DNA of 64,000 bases from Spirilliplanes yamanashiensis (GTDB lineage: Bacteria; Actinomycetota; Actinomycetes; Mycobacteriales; Micromonosporaceae). The notes beneath the pieces are model-generated. The model did no database searches. It was not told where the DNA came from and saw only the letters and a program-made list of their open reading frames with translations. The stretch spans positions 1-64,000 of the forward strand of contig NZ_BOOY01000005.1 of assembly GCF_016863475.1 (NCBI RefSeq), written 5' to 3'. Shown here piece by piece: positions 8,987 through 17,211 of the stretch (position 1 is its first letter; the number at the start of each line of letters is the position of its first letter). The position numbers were made by a program, and so were the translations under genes.

Positions 8987-10057
8987 GTGAGCAGCCATGG
9001 GCAGCGTTTCCGGCGGCGGGCGCTCCGGCGGGGCTACAAGGTCGACGAGGTGGACGCCTTCCTCGACCGGGTGGAGGCCACCCTCGCCGGTGAGCAGGTC
9101 GGTGGGCCGGTCGGCGCCCAGGAGGTGCACGACGTCGTCTTCCGCGTGCGCTTCGGCGGCTACGACGAGTGGCAGGTCGACCTGCACCTCGACCGTGTCG
9201 AGCGGCAGCTGGCCGAGCTGGAGGAGCGCGGCGGCCGCCCCGAGCCGCGGCCCGCGGAGCGCACCGGCTCGATGAGCCGCAACGTGGCCCCGCCGACGGA
9301 GCGGCTGCAGGCGCCGGTGCGCGACGAGCGCCCGATGCCGCCGCCGGCGCCGCCGATGCCGGCCCGCCAGGCCCCGGCGCGCGCGCCGCAGCCCGACCCG
9401 TACGGCGGCCGCTACGACGAGCCCGGCTACGGCCAGCAGCAGCCGGCGGCCGCCCAGCCGGGCGGCTACGACGCGGGCGGCTACGACACCGGCAGCTACG
9501 ACGCGTTCGAGCCGGGCCGGCACGGCAAGATGGACATGACGGCGGAGATCCGCATGCCCGAGCGGGAGCAGCAGCGCCCGCCGCTGGGCCCGCCGGACCG
9601 CGGCGACCGCGGCGACTACGAGCGCCCCCAGCCGGGCGGCTACGGCCCCCCGCCGGGCGGCGGCTACGGCGGCGGCCAGGGCAACGGCTTCGGCGGCGGT
9701 CCGGGCGGCTACGGCGGTCAGGGCAACGGCTTCGGCGGCCCGTCGCCGATGAGCGCGCCCCCGCTGCCCAGCTCGCCGATGAGCGGCCCGCCGATGGGCG
9801 GCCCGGGCGGCGACCTGCACCGGGTGGACCAGCTGCGGCGCACGTTCCAGCCCCGCCGGTTCGGCAGCGGCTACGACCCGGCCCAGGTGGACGGGCTGTT
9901 CGACCAGATCCTGCAGGCGATGGCGGGCCGCGGCCCGATGCCGGTGCACGAGAACGAGCTGGACACGCTGCAGTTCGGCCTGGTGCCCAACGGCTACTTC
10001 GAGGCGGAGGTGGACGCGGCGCTGCGCGAGGTGAAGGACATCCTGCGCCGCCGCTGA
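8987..10057 (+). CDS. DivIVA-like protein with two separated DivIVA segments
   Basis: This 356-residue protein has DivIVA-like segments at both ends. Near the N-terminus are RRGYKVDEVDAFLDRVEATL and, after a short gap, GGYDEWQVDLHLDRVERQL. At the C-terminus are GSGYDPAQVDGLFDQIL and NGYFEAEVDAALREVKDIL. The pattern G-Y-x3-x-VD-x-hydrophobic matches the lipid-binding crossed-loop unit of DivIVA/Wag31. The 190-residue middle is a tyrosine/glycine/proline-rich linker (YGGGQGNGFGG repeats). The GTG start has GGGAG five bases upstream; no ATG lies near. DivIVA proteins mark curved or polar membrane. A role in polar growth is inference. Confidence 0.75.
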   Translation: MSSHGQRFRRRALRRGYKVDEVDAFLDRVEATLAGEQVGGPVGAQEVHDVVFRVRFGGYDEWQVDLHLDRVERQLAELEERGGRPEPRPAERTGSMSRNVAPPTERLQAPVRDERPMPPPAPPMPARQAPARAPQPDPYGGRYDEPGYGQQQPAAAQPGGYDAGGYDTGSYDAFEPGRHGKMDMTAEIRMPEREQQRPPLGPPDRGDRGDYERPQPGGYGPPPGGGYGGGQGNGFGGGPGGYGGQGNGFGGPSPMSAPPLPSSPMSGPPMGGPGGDLHRVDQLRRTFQPRRFGSGYDPAQVDGLFDQILQAMAGRGPMPVHENELDTLQFGLVPNGYFEAEVDAALREVKDILRRR

Positions 10058-10074
10058 CCGTCCCCGGACGCACG

Positions 10075-10107
10075 AAAGGCCCGCTCCCTGCCGGGGGCGG
10101 GCCTTTT
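10075..10107. terminator. Intrinsic terminator, probably bidirectional
   Basis: Ten-base arms AAAGGCCCGC (10075-10084) and GCGGGCCTTT (10097-10106) are perfectly complementary. A T-run follows on the plus strand and an A-run precedes for the minus strand. It lies between convergent genes. Confidence 0.9.
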
Positions 10108-10117
10108 CAGCGCTCGG

Positions 10118-10366
10118 TCAGCTGCGCAGGCCGTTGCGCTTGAGCACGGCGTCGATGCCGAGGACGGCGATGAGACCGACCGCGGTGCCGATGATCCAGA
10201 TCTTCTCGGTGCCGCTGATGTCGTTGTTGCCGAACAGCATCGCCACGAGGATCACCGCGGTGAGCACGGCGCCGATGCGCGCGCCCTTGCGGCTGCCCGG
10301 CTTGAGCTGGTCCGGTGCGACAACCGGCTCGTGTTCCGCCACGTCGGTCCCTCCAGGTTCGTTCAC
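10118..10366 (-). CDS. Small two-helix membrane protein
   Basis: This 82-residue protein has a hydrophilic N-terminus of about 30 residues. Two predicted transmembrane helices follow (IGAVLTAVILVAMLFG and IWIIGTAVGLIAVLGIDAVL), ending in a basic tail (KRNGLRS). No enzymatic motif is seen. It is a short hypothetical membrane protein of the kind common in actinobacteria. It converges with the DivIVA-like gene and shares its terminator. Confidence 0.75.
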   Translation of the reverse strand: MNEPGGTDVAEHEPVVAPDQLKPGSRKGARIGAVLTAVILVAMLFGNNDISGTEKIWIIGTAVGLIAVLGIDAVLKRNGLRS

Positions 10367-10431
10367 GTTCGCGGTCAGTCTCCCACGTGTTGCCCGGCCG
10401 GGTGGCGCGGACCCTCGGTTCGCGCCTCGGG

Positions 10432-10437
10432 TAGCGT
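10432..10437 (+). promoter_or_regulatory. Candidate -10 element for the MBL-Rieske gene
   Basis: TAGCGT lies 39 bases before the GTG at 10477. Transcription starting about seven bases later would leave a leader of about 33 nt containing the GGGAGAAG ribosome-binding site. Confidence 0.45.
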
Positions 10438-10476
10438 CGTTGCGGTCACGCGAGCCGAGGCAGAGGGAGAAGTGCG

Positions 10477-12024
10477 GTGCGGATCACGGGTACCGGCCAC
10501 GCCAGCATGCGGATCGACACGGCCGCCGGCAGCATCCTGTGCGACCCGTGGGTCAACCCGGCGTACTTCGCGTCGTGGTTCCCGTTCCCGGACAACTCCC
10601 TGCTCGACTGGGAGACGCTCGGCGACGTCGACTACCTGTACGTGTCGCACCTGCACCGCGACCACTTCGACGCGGCGCACCTGCGGAACTTCGTCAGCAA
10701 GAAGGCGACGGTGCTGCTGCCGGAGTACCCGACCAGCCAGCTCGAGGACGAGCTGCGCGACCTGGGCTTCACCAGCTTCGTGCGCACGAAGTCCGACGAG
10801 GTGCACGAGCTCGACGGCGGCCTGCGCGTGATGATCCAGGCGCTGATCAGCCCGACGGACGGCCCGATCGGCGACTCGTCGCTGTGGGTGGAGCACGACG
10901 GCATCCGGGTGCTGAACCAGAACGACGCCCGCCCGTCGGACCTGAGCCGGTTCGCCGAGCTGGGCCACGTGCACGCGCACATGCTGCAGTTCTCGGGCGC
11001 GATCTGGTACCCGATGGTCTACGAGCTGCCGGACAGCGCGAAGCGGGCGTTCGGCAAGCAGAAGCGCGACCGCCAGTTCGACCGCACGTGGCGCTACATC
11101 GACGACCTGAAGGCCGACCACGTCTTCCCGATCGCGGGCCCGCCGTGCTTCCTCGACGACGAGCTGTGGCAGTTCAACGACATCTTCGGCGACGAGGGCA
11201 ACATCTTCCCGGACCAGTCGGTGTTCCTGCGCGAGTACGCGAAGGTGGGCGGCACGAACGGCGTGGTGCTGCTGCCGGGCAGCGTGAGCGAGCTGACCCG
11301 CGAATCGATCGTCACGACGCACCCGGTGCCGGTGGACGAGTTCTTCGCGGACAAGGTGGCGCACCTGGAGGAGATGCGCGAGCGCAAGCGCCCGGTGATC
11401 GAGGCGGAGAAGGCGTCCTGGCGGCACCCGGAGATCGACGTGCTGAAGGAGCTGAAGGCGCGCATCGAGCCGCTGCTGGAGGAGTCGATCTACCTGGCGA
11501 AGGGCGTCGGCGGGCCGGTGCGCTTCGACCTGGAGTCGTACGACGGCGACGCGATCGAGTCCATCGTGGTCGACTTCCCGGGCAAGCAGGTGCGCCCGTA
11601 CGCGGACGAGAAGGTGCGGTACCGCTTCCGGACGCAGCGCGCGCTGATCGAGCACCTGATCTTCATCGACGAGGGCGACTGGGTGAACTCGCTGTTCCTG
11701 TCGTGCCGCTTCTCGGCGGCGCGGATCGGGCAGTACAACGAGTTCGTCTACGCGTTCTTCAAGTGCCTGTCGGAGGAGCGCCTCCAGTACGCGGAGGGCT
11801 GGTACGACGAGCACGAGAGGTCGGTGGAGGCGGAGGACACCCAGCTGGGCGGCTGGACGGTGCAGCGCCGCTGCCCGCACCTGAAGGCGGACCTGAGCCG
11901 CTTCGGCATGGTCGACGGCAACGTGCTGACCTGCCAGCTGCACGGCTGGAAGTTCGACCTGCCGTCGGGCCGCTGCCTGACCAGCGTCGGCCACAAGATC
12001 CGCGCGGAGCGCGCCGCGGAGTGA
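10477..12024 (+). CDS. Metallo-beta-lactamase-fold protein with C-terminal Rieske [2Fe-2S] domain
   Basis: This 515-residue protein joins two metal sites. Near the N-terminus SHLHRDHFD supplies the HxHxDH motif of metallo-beta-lactamase hydrolases (H58, H60, D62, H63). The last 60 residues hold a Rieske cluster motif: C466-x-H468 and, 17 residues on, C486-x2-H489. The combination recalls CMP-N-acetylneuraminate hydroxylase, which also carries a Rieske site and an MBL-like fold, although there the Rieske site is N-terminal. The substrate is unknown; an iron-dependent oxygenase or redox hydrolase acting on a sugar nucleotide or lipid is possible. GTG start with GGGAGAAG upstream. It stands alone. 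Confidence 0.85.
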   Translation: MRITGTGHASMRIDTAAGSILCDPWVNPAYFASWFPFPDNSLLDWETLGDVDYLYVSHLHRDHFDAAHLRNFVSKKATVLLPEYPTSQLEDELRDLGFTSFVRTKSDEVHELDGGLRVMIQALISPTDGPIGDSSLWVEHDGIRVLNQNDARPSDLSRFAELGHVHAHMLQFSGAIWYPMVYELPDSAKRAFGKQKRDRQFDRTWRYIDDLKADHVFPIAGPPCFLDDELWQFNDIFGDEGNIFPDQSVFLREYAKVGGTNGVVLLPGSVSELTRESIVTTHPVPVDEFFADKVAHLEEMRERKRPVIEAEKASWRHPEIDVLKELKARIEPLLEESIYLAKGVGGPVRFDLESYDGDAIESIVVDFPGKQVRPYADEKVRYRFRTQRALIEHLIFIDEGDWVNSLFLSCRFSAARIGQYNEFVYAFFKCLSEERLQYAEGWYDEHERSVEAEDTQLGGWTVQRRCPHLKADLSRFGMVDGNVLTCQLHGWKFDLPSGRCLTSVGHKIRAERAAE

Positions 12025-12069
12025 TCTCCGATTTCGCGCGAATCGACGCAATGGCCGGATTCGCCCTCC

Positions 12070-12096
12070 TACGCTCTTGACAAAAGACTTGTCGAG
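12070..12096 (+). promoter_or_regulatory. Candidate promoter with overlapping inverted repeat
   Basis: A -10-like TACGCT (12070-12075) is followed at once by an imperfect inverted repeat, CTTGACAA - AAGAC - TTGTCGAG (12076-12096, seven of eight pairs). A repressor bound there would cover the transcription start of the gene at 12106. Confidence 0.45.
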
Positions 12097-12105
12097 GGAG
12101 GGCTC

Positions 12106-12594
12106 ATGTCCGGAGACACTGCCGTCGCGCCGACCCCGGCCGGCGCGGCCGCGGCGCACGCCGCCCACCGCAACCGCCTGCTCGGGCTGCTGGTCATCCT
12201 CGCCGGGGCGGTCATGCTGCTCGCCGGCGCGACCACCTGGACGATGATCCGCGACCAGCTCGCCGACGAGAAGATCACCGTGGCCGAGGACGCGCGCTGG
12301 TTCGGCGGCGACGTCGTCGACGGCCCGCTGACCGCGTACGCGCAGGCCGACATCATCAACCACCACGCGATGGAGGCCAGCGGCGGCAGGACGTACGCCG
12401 AGCTGGACCGCGAGGACCCGGTCCGGGCGACCATGATGAACGCGTCGTTCCTGCGGGCGTCGCTGTTCACCTCGGTGCTGGCGTTCGGCGTGTCCGCCAT
12501 GGCGATGGGCCTCGGCCTGGTGCTGGTGCTGATCGGCTGGGCGCTGATGCCGCCGGGCCGGGCGGCCACCGCGCCGCCGCCCGCGGCCGCCTGA
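12106..12594 (+). CDS. Two-helix membrane protein of the type often misannotated as LigA
   Basis: The 162-residue protein has a transmembrane helix near the N-terminus (LLGLLVILAGAVMLLAGA) and another near the C-terminus. Between them is a conserved extracytoplasmic segment with DQLADEKITVAEDARWFGG and GRTYAELDREDP. From memory, close relatives in Streptomyces and Micromonosporaceae are labelled aromatic ring-opening dioxygenase LigA. Nothing in the sequence supports that: there is no metal site or dioxygenase fold. A GAGGGAGGG ribosome-binding site precedes the ATG. The function is unknown. Confidence 0.8.
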   Translation: MSGDTAVAPTPAGAAAAHAAHRNRLLGLLVILAGAVMLLAGATTWTMIRDQLADEKITVAEDARWFGGDVVDGPLTAYAQADIINHHAMEASGGRTYAELDREDPVRATMMNASFLRASLFTSVLAFGVSAMAMGLGLVLVLIGWALMPPGRAATAPPPAAA

Positions 12595-12607
12595 ACCCGC
12601 AATGTGT

Positions 12608-12641
12608 ACGGCCCGCAGCCTCCCCGGAGGCTGCGGGCCGT
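12608..12641. terminator. Terminator hairpin between convergent genes
   Basis: Perfect 16-base arms (12608-12623 and 12626-12641) flank two bases, so about 15 pairs with a four-base loop form. There is no T-run. It lies between the stop codons of convergent genes and could serve both. Confidence 0.8.
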
Positions 12642-12648
12642 CGCGTCG

Positions 12649-14238
12649 TCAGTGGGACAGGTCGGTGAGGATGCGCCGGGCGGCGTTGTGGCCGGCCGCG
12701 CCGATGACGCTGCCCGCCGGGTGGCAGCCGGCGGACCCGGCGTACAGGCCGTCGAGGCCGGTGGAGTACGGCATGCGGTCGGCGAACGAGACCGTGTTGT
12801 CGACGTGGTGGATGTGCCCGCCGGTGATCCCGAAGTGCCGCTCGATGCCCTGCGGGCTCAGCGGCATGGTGTCGACCACGAGGTCGGACGTGCCGGGGGC
12901 GTACCGGTCGCAGATGGCGAGCATCTGCTCGACGTAGCCGAGCAGCGCCGCGTCCCAGGTCGTGCCGGCGGGCTGGTACGGCACCGACTGCACGAACAGG
13001 GCCGCCGAGTGGTGGCCGTCGGCGTCGCGCAGCGACGGGTCGACGGTGGTGTGCAGGTACCACTCGATGGTGGGCTCGGCGGGCAGCAGGCCGTCCTGCA
13101 CGTCGCGCCACATCGCGCGCAGCGCCGCCATCGGGGACTCGCCGGTGGTGCCGGGCAGCAGGTGGACGGTGGAGCCGAACGGGCTGGGCGCGCCCTCGGG
13201 CAGGCAGGAGAACCGCGGCAGGCCGCGCAGCGCCATGTTGATCTTCAGTGTGGTGCCGGGCCGGCGCACCGCCTCCATGCGCTCGGTCAGCGCGGCGGGC
13301 AGCGCGCCGTCGGGCACCAGGTCGATCAGCCGGTACGGGTCGCAGGCGCCGAGCACGATGCGCGCCGCGACCTCGCGCCCGTCGGCCAGCACGACGCCGC
13401 GCACGGCCCCGTTGCTGACCGTCACGGACGCCACGGGCGACGACGTGAACAGCCGCGCCCCGGCCGCGCGGGCGGCGTCGGCGAAGGTGCGCGACACGGT
13501 GCCCATGCCGCCCTCGGCGATCATCCAGGTGCCGTCGGCGCCGGGCAGCCGGCACATGTTGTGCACCAGGAAGTTGTGGCCGGTGCCCGGGTCGTCGGGG
13601 CCCGCGTTGAGGCCGGACAGCCCGTCGGTCACCGCGTACATGCTCATCAGCAGTTCGCTCTTGAACCCGAACCGCGAGAGGTAGTCGGCGACCGAGCCGC
13701 GCACCAGGTCGATGAACGTGGACTGCAGCTGCGGCCGGATGTGCCGGTCGGCGATCTCCTCGACGGACGCCGGCTCGTCGAGCCAGGCGGGCGCGAGGTC
13801 GGCGCGCAGCGCGGCGATCTCGACCTGCAGCGCCTCGTCCGCCGCGACGTCGCGGGCGGAGAAGTGGCGCTCCAGCTGGGCGCGGGTGGCCGCCGGGTCG
13901 CTGCCGAACAGCAGGTACGGCGAGCCGGGCGGGCCGGGCGTCGGCAGGAAGTAGTGCGGGTCGCGGCGCAGCACGGGGATGTCCACGTCGAGGGTGCGCA
14001 GCAGCTCGGGGGGCATGAGGCCGAGCAGGTACGAGCCGGTGGACTGGCCGAGGCCGGGCACCCGGGGGAAGGGGTGCTCGGTGCGCGTGGCGCCGCCGAG
14101 GACGTCCGCGGCCTCGAGCACGACGACGTCGAGCCCGGCACGGGCGAGCAGCACCGCGGAGACGAGCCCGTTGTGGCCCGCTCCGATGATCACCACGTCG
14201 GCCCGGTCGGGCGGCGCGGTCGGCTTCTCTTCGGTCAT
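12649..14238 (-). CDS. NAD(P)/FAD-dependent oxidoreductase, phytoene-desaturase-like
   Basis: This 529-residue flavoprotein opens with the dinucleotide-binding motif VVIIGAGHNGLVSA (GxGxxG), followed by VLEAADVLGGATRT. The C-terminus carries the second FAD segment, GLYAGSAGCHPAGSV. It belongs to the CrtI/PYROXD2-like amine-oxidase superfamily. No other carotenoid gene (crtE, crtB) is near, so carotenoid synthesis is not supported by context. Oxidation of another polyene, lipid or amine is equally possible. The ATG at 14238 lies eight bases after a TAGGCT hexamer. TetR and MMPL genes lie upstream. Confidence 0.85.
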   Translation of the reverse strand: MTEEKPTAPPDRADVVIIGAGHNGLVSAVLLARAGLDVVVLEAADVLGGATRTEHPFPRVPGLGQSTGSYLLGLMPPELLRTLDVDIPVLRRDPHYFLPTPGPPGSPYLLFGSDPAATRAQLERHFSARDVAADEALQVEIAALRADLAPAWLDEPASVEEIADRHIRPQLQSTFIDLVRGSVADYLSRFGFKSELLMSMYAVTDGLSGLNAGPDDPGTGHNFLVHNMCRLPGADGTWMIAEGGMGTVSRTFADAARAAGARLFTSSPVASVTVSNGAVRGVVLADGREVAARIVLGACDPYRLIDLVPDGALPAALTERMEAVRRPGTTLKINMALRGLPRFSCLPEGAPSPFGSTVHLLPGTTGESPMAALRAMWRDVQDGLLPAEPTIEWYLHTTVDPSLRDADGHHSAALFVQSVPYQPAGTTWDAALLGYVEQMLAICDRYAPGTSDLVVDTMPLSPQGIERHFGITGGHIHHVDNTVSFADRMPYSTGLDGLYAGSAGCHPAGSVIGAAGHNAARRILTDLSH

Positions 14239-14246
14239 GGCGGACG

Positions 14247-14252
14247 AGCCTA
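14247..14252 (-). promoter_or_regulatory. -10 element of a likely leaderless promoter for the FAD oxidoreductase
   Basis: On the minus strand TAGGCT is followed by eight bases and the ATG at 14238. No ribosome-binding site is visible between them. Confidence 0.55.
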
Positions 14253-14265
14253 GCGCCTGGGTCCG

Positions 14266-14955
14266 TCAGGCACCGCCGGTCATTCCGGTGATCGTCCTGC
14301 TCAGTTCGGCCTCGAACAGCGGCTCGACGTCCGTGACGGCCCACCTCAGATGCCCGAAAACCTCGATCGCGACCAGACCGTACAGGCGGGTCCATCCGAT
14401 GAGGAACGCGGACACGACGGGCAGCGGGAAGCGGTCACCGTGGGCGTCGCGGTACGGCTGCAGCGCGGCCAGGAAGCCCGGGTCGCCCAGGTTCGCGGGC
14501 ATCGGCGGGGGCGGGTGAACGGCGTACACGGCGGCGATGGTGTCGAGGAACACCTCGCCGAAGCGGGCCCCGCCGTCGGTGAGTTCGAGGCAGTGCCGGT
14601 CGAACTGGGTGACGCCGGGGACCGGGCTGCCGAAGGCGAGGGCGAACTCGCCGGGGTTGGCGAGCGCCCAGCGGCGGAACCGGCGGCCCATCTCGGCGAG
14701 GCGCACGAGGGGGTCGTCGTCGCCGGGCCGGTCGACGGCGTCGCGCAGCTCGGCGAACAGGTCGCCGGTGAGGTCGACGACCAGCGCGTCGAGGCCGGGG
14801 AAGTAGCGGTAGATGGCGGGGGCGGTCATGCCCATCTCGCGGGCGATGGCGCGCAGCGAGATGGCGGCCGGCCCGCCGGAGCGCAGCAGCCGCCGGGCGG
14901 TCGCCTTGATCGCGGCCACGGTGGCCGAGCGCCGGCTCGGCGTGGTCGTCGTCAT
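14266..14955 (-). CDS. TetR/AcrR family regulator with WHG-type C-terminal domain
   Basis: The 229-residue protein has an N-terminal helix-turn-helix with ISLRAIAREMGM and APAIYRYFPG, the standard TetR recognition helix. The ligand domain contains RRFRRWALANPGEFALAFGS, typical of the WHG C-terminal family. The gene is divergent from the MMPL transporter at 15058, the classical arrangement of a local repressor and its exporter. AAGGGGAA precedes the ATG. An inverted repeat at 14999-15010 between the two genes is a candidate operator. The ligand is unknown, probably a hydrophobic substrate of the pump. Confidence 0.9.
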   Translation of the reverse strand: MTTTTPSRRSATVAAIKATARRLLRSGGPAAISLRAIAREMGMTAPAIYRYFPGLDALVVDLTGDLFAELRDAVDRPGDDDPLVRLAEMGRRFRRWALANPGEFALAFGSPVPGVTQFDRHCLELTDGGARFGEVFLDTIAAVYAVHPPPPMPANLGDPGFLAALQPYRDAHGDRFPLPVVSAFLIGWTRLYGLVAIEVFGHLRWAVTDVEPLFEAELSRTITGMTGGA

Positions 14956-14966
14956 GCGGATTCCCC

Positions 14967-15010
14967 TTGACCGACGGGTACGGTGTTGCTGAAGTTAACG
15001 GTGTTCACCG
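14967..15010. promoter_or_regulatory. Divergent promoter/operator region between tetR and the MMPL gene
   Basis: A -35-like TTGACC (14967-14972) is followed after 17 bases by a -10-like TGAAGT (14990-14995), reading toward the MMPL gene. The octamer ACGGTGTT occurs twice (14980-14987 and 14998-15005, 18 bp apart). The second copy lies in the inverted repeat CGGTG-TT-CACCG (14999-15010). A TetR dimer bound here would block the start of MMPL transcription and lie close to the tetR promoter. Confidence 0.55.
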
Positions 15011-15057
15011 GGGCGGCGGGTGGTCCCGACTGTAGCCGGGGGCGAGGGGGACGGGCC

Positions 15058-17211
15058 ATGTTCGCGTGGTGGGGGCGGGCGGTCGTCCGGACGCGCTGGT
15101 GGGTGCTGGCCGCCGGGCTGGCGCTCGTCGTGGCGGGGGCCACCTGGGGCGCCGGCGTCTTCGGCGCCCTGACCGGCGGCGGCTACGCCGACCCCGGCAG
15201 CGAGGCGATGCGGGCGTACGAGCGGATCGCCGACGAGGTGGGCCGGGAGGACCCGGACCTCGTGGTGCTGTGGACCGGCTACTCGGGCACCGCCGACGAC
15301 CCCGCCTTCCGCGCCGCCGTCGGCGAGGTCGTCACCGAGCTGCGCGCCCGGCCCGAGGTCGTCTCGGTGGTCAGCTACCTCGACCCGCAGGCGCCGCCGA
15401 CGCTCGTCTCCGACGACCGGTACTCGACCTACGGCGCGATCACGCTGGTCGACGGCGACGAGGACACCAAGATCGCCGCCCTGCGCGCCGTCGAGGACGA
15501 CCTGGCGCCCGCCGGCGTGCAGACCCACGTCGGCGGCAACGTGGCGTTCCTCGACCAGTCGAACTCGCAGACCGAGAAGGACATCGTGCGGGCCGAGATC
15601 ATCTCGCTGCCCGTCCTGCTCCTGCTGCTCATCCTGATCTTCCGCGGGCTCATCGCCGCCCTGTCGCCGCTGCTGATCGGCGGCGTCGCCATCCTCGGCG
15701 CGTTCGTCGCGGTGCGCGCGCTGACCTACGTCACCGAGATCTCCGTCTTCGCGATCAACGTCATCACGCTGCTCGGCCTCGGCATGGCCGTCGACTACGC
15801 CCTGTTCGTGGTCAGCCGGTTCCGCGAGGAGCTGGGCAACGGCCGGGACGTGCCCGACGCCATCCGGATCACCGTCGCCACCGCCGGCCGGACGGTCATG
15901 GTGTCGGGCCTGACGATCGTGCTGGCGCTGTCCAGCCTGCTGATCTTCCCGCAGCCGTTCCTGGGCGGCATGGCCATCGGCGGCATGGCCGCGGTGTTCA
16001 TCGCCATGCTGGCCGCGCTCACCGTGCTGCCCGCCGCCCTGGTGCTGCTCGGCCGCCGCATCGACAGCCTGCGCATCCCGCTGCCACGACTGCGCCGCCA
16101 CCCGGGCGAGCCCGGCGCCGGCTGGGCCCGCCTGGCCCGCAGCGTCATGCGCCGGCCCGTGCTGTACGCCGTCGGCGTCATCCTCGTGCTGGGGCTGTTC
16201 GCGGTGCCGTTCACCCGGGTGCAGTTCGGCGGGTTCGACGAGCAGGTGCTGCCCGCCGACACCCCGGCCCGGATCGTCGCCGAGCGCATCCGCGGCGACT
16301 TCCCCAGCGGCCCGCCTGCCCCGATCGACGTGCTCGTCTCCGGCACGTCCCAGGCCGGGGCCGAGTCCTTCGCGGCGCGCGTCGACGCGCTCGACGGCGT
16401 CACCGGCGCCCGGGTCAGCGGCAGCCGCGGCGACGCGTCGGTCGTTTCCGTCGGCTACGACGGCGCGCCCACTTCGGAGGGTGCCCGCGAGCTGGTCGGC
16501 GCGATCCGCGACCTGCCGCCGCCCGCCGGCGCGGAGGTGCTGGTCACCGGCCGCCCCGCGTACGACCTGGACCTGCTGGAGAGCCTCGCGCAGAAGCTGC
16601 CGTGGATGGCGCTGATCATGGCGGGCGCCACGATGGTGCTGCTGTTCCTGGCGTTCGGCTCGGTGCTGCTGCCGATCAAGGCCGTGCTGATGAACCTGGT
16701 GTCGATCGGGGCGTCGTTCGGCGTCGTGGTGTGGATCTTCCAGGACGGGCACCTGGAGGGCCTGCTGCGGTTCCAGTCCACCGGCTTCATCGAGCCCAGC
16801 AACATGATCCTGGTGCTGGCCGTCCTGTTCGGGCTGGCCACCGACTACGAGGTGTTCCTGCTGTCGCGGGTGCGCGAGGAGTGGGACCGCACCGGCGACA
16901 ACACCAGCGCGGTCGCGACGGGGCTGCAGCGCACCGGCCGGATCATCACCGCGGCGGCGCTGCTGCTCATCGTCGTGGTGGCGGGCTTCGCGACGGGTGG
17001 GGTCACCGTCATCAAGACGATCGGCGTCGGCATGATCGTCGCGATCATCGTGGACGCGACGCTGGTCCGCGCGCTGCTGGTGCCCGCGACGATGCGGCTG
17101 CTCGGCCGGTGGAACTGGTGGGCCCCCGGGCCGCTGGCGCGGGTCTACCGGCGCTACGGCATCAGTGAGTCGGAGCCGGCTCCGCGGCGGGAGCCCGCTC
17201 CCGTCGGCTGA
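15058..17211 (+). CDS. MMPL family transporter
   Basis: This 717-residue RND-superfamily protein shows the duplicated layout of MMPL exporters. Each half has one helix, a large extracytoplasmic loop and five further helices. Conserved helix motifs are LGLGMAVDYALFVVSRFREE in the first half and VLFGLATDYEVFLLSRVREE in the second, carrying the aspartate/tyrosine pairs used in proton relay. Such proteins export lipids or hydrophobic compounds. The ATG at 15058 (MFAWWGRAVVRTRWW) follows a purine-rich site. The last 50 bases overlap the convergent BrkB-like gene. It is divergent from a TetR gene that probably represses it. Confidence 0.93.
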   Translation: MFAWWGRAVVRTRWWVLAAGLALVVAGATWGAGVFGALTGGGYADPGSEAMRAYERIADEVGREDPDLVVLWTGYSGTADDPAFRAAVGEVVTELRARPEVVSVVSYLDPQAPPTLVSDDRYSTYGAITLVDGDEDTKIAALRAVEDDLAPAGVQTHVGGNVAFLDQSNSQTEKDIVRAEIISLPVLLLLLILIFRGLIAALSPLLIGGVAILGAFVAVRALTYVTEISVFAINVITLLGLGMAVDYALFVVSRFREELGNGRDVPDAIRITVATAGRTVMVSGLTIVLALSSLLIFPQPFLGGMAIGGMAAVFIAMLAALTVLPAALVLLGRRIDSLRIPLPRLRRHPGEPGAGWARLARSVMRRPVLYAVGVILVLGLFAVPFTRVQFGGFDEQVLPADTPARIVAERIRGDFPSGPPAPIDVLVSGTSQAGAESFAARVDALDGVTGARVSGSRGDASVVSVGYDGAPTSEGARELVGAIRDLPPPAGAEVLVTGRPAYDLDLLESLAQKLPWMALIMAGATMVLLFLAFGSVLLPIKAVLMNLVSIGASFGVVVWIFQDGHLEGLLRFQSTGFIEPSNMILVLAVLFGLATDYEVFLLSRVREEWDRTGDNTSAVATGLQRTGRIITAAALLLIVVVAGFATGGVTVIKTIGVGMIVAIIVDATLVRALLVPATMRLLGRWNWWAPGPLARVYRRYGISESEPAPRREPAPVG

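Noticed and set aside
12649-14238. A carotenoid biosynthesis locus
   Set aside because: Only a CrtI-like flavoprotein is present; no phytoene synthase, prenyl synthase or cyclase gene lies near it.
15058-17211. A mycolic-acid exporter (MmpL3-type) assignment
   Set aside because: The family is clear, but nothing in the context points to mycolic acids, and Micromonosporaceae-type organisms are not known to make them.
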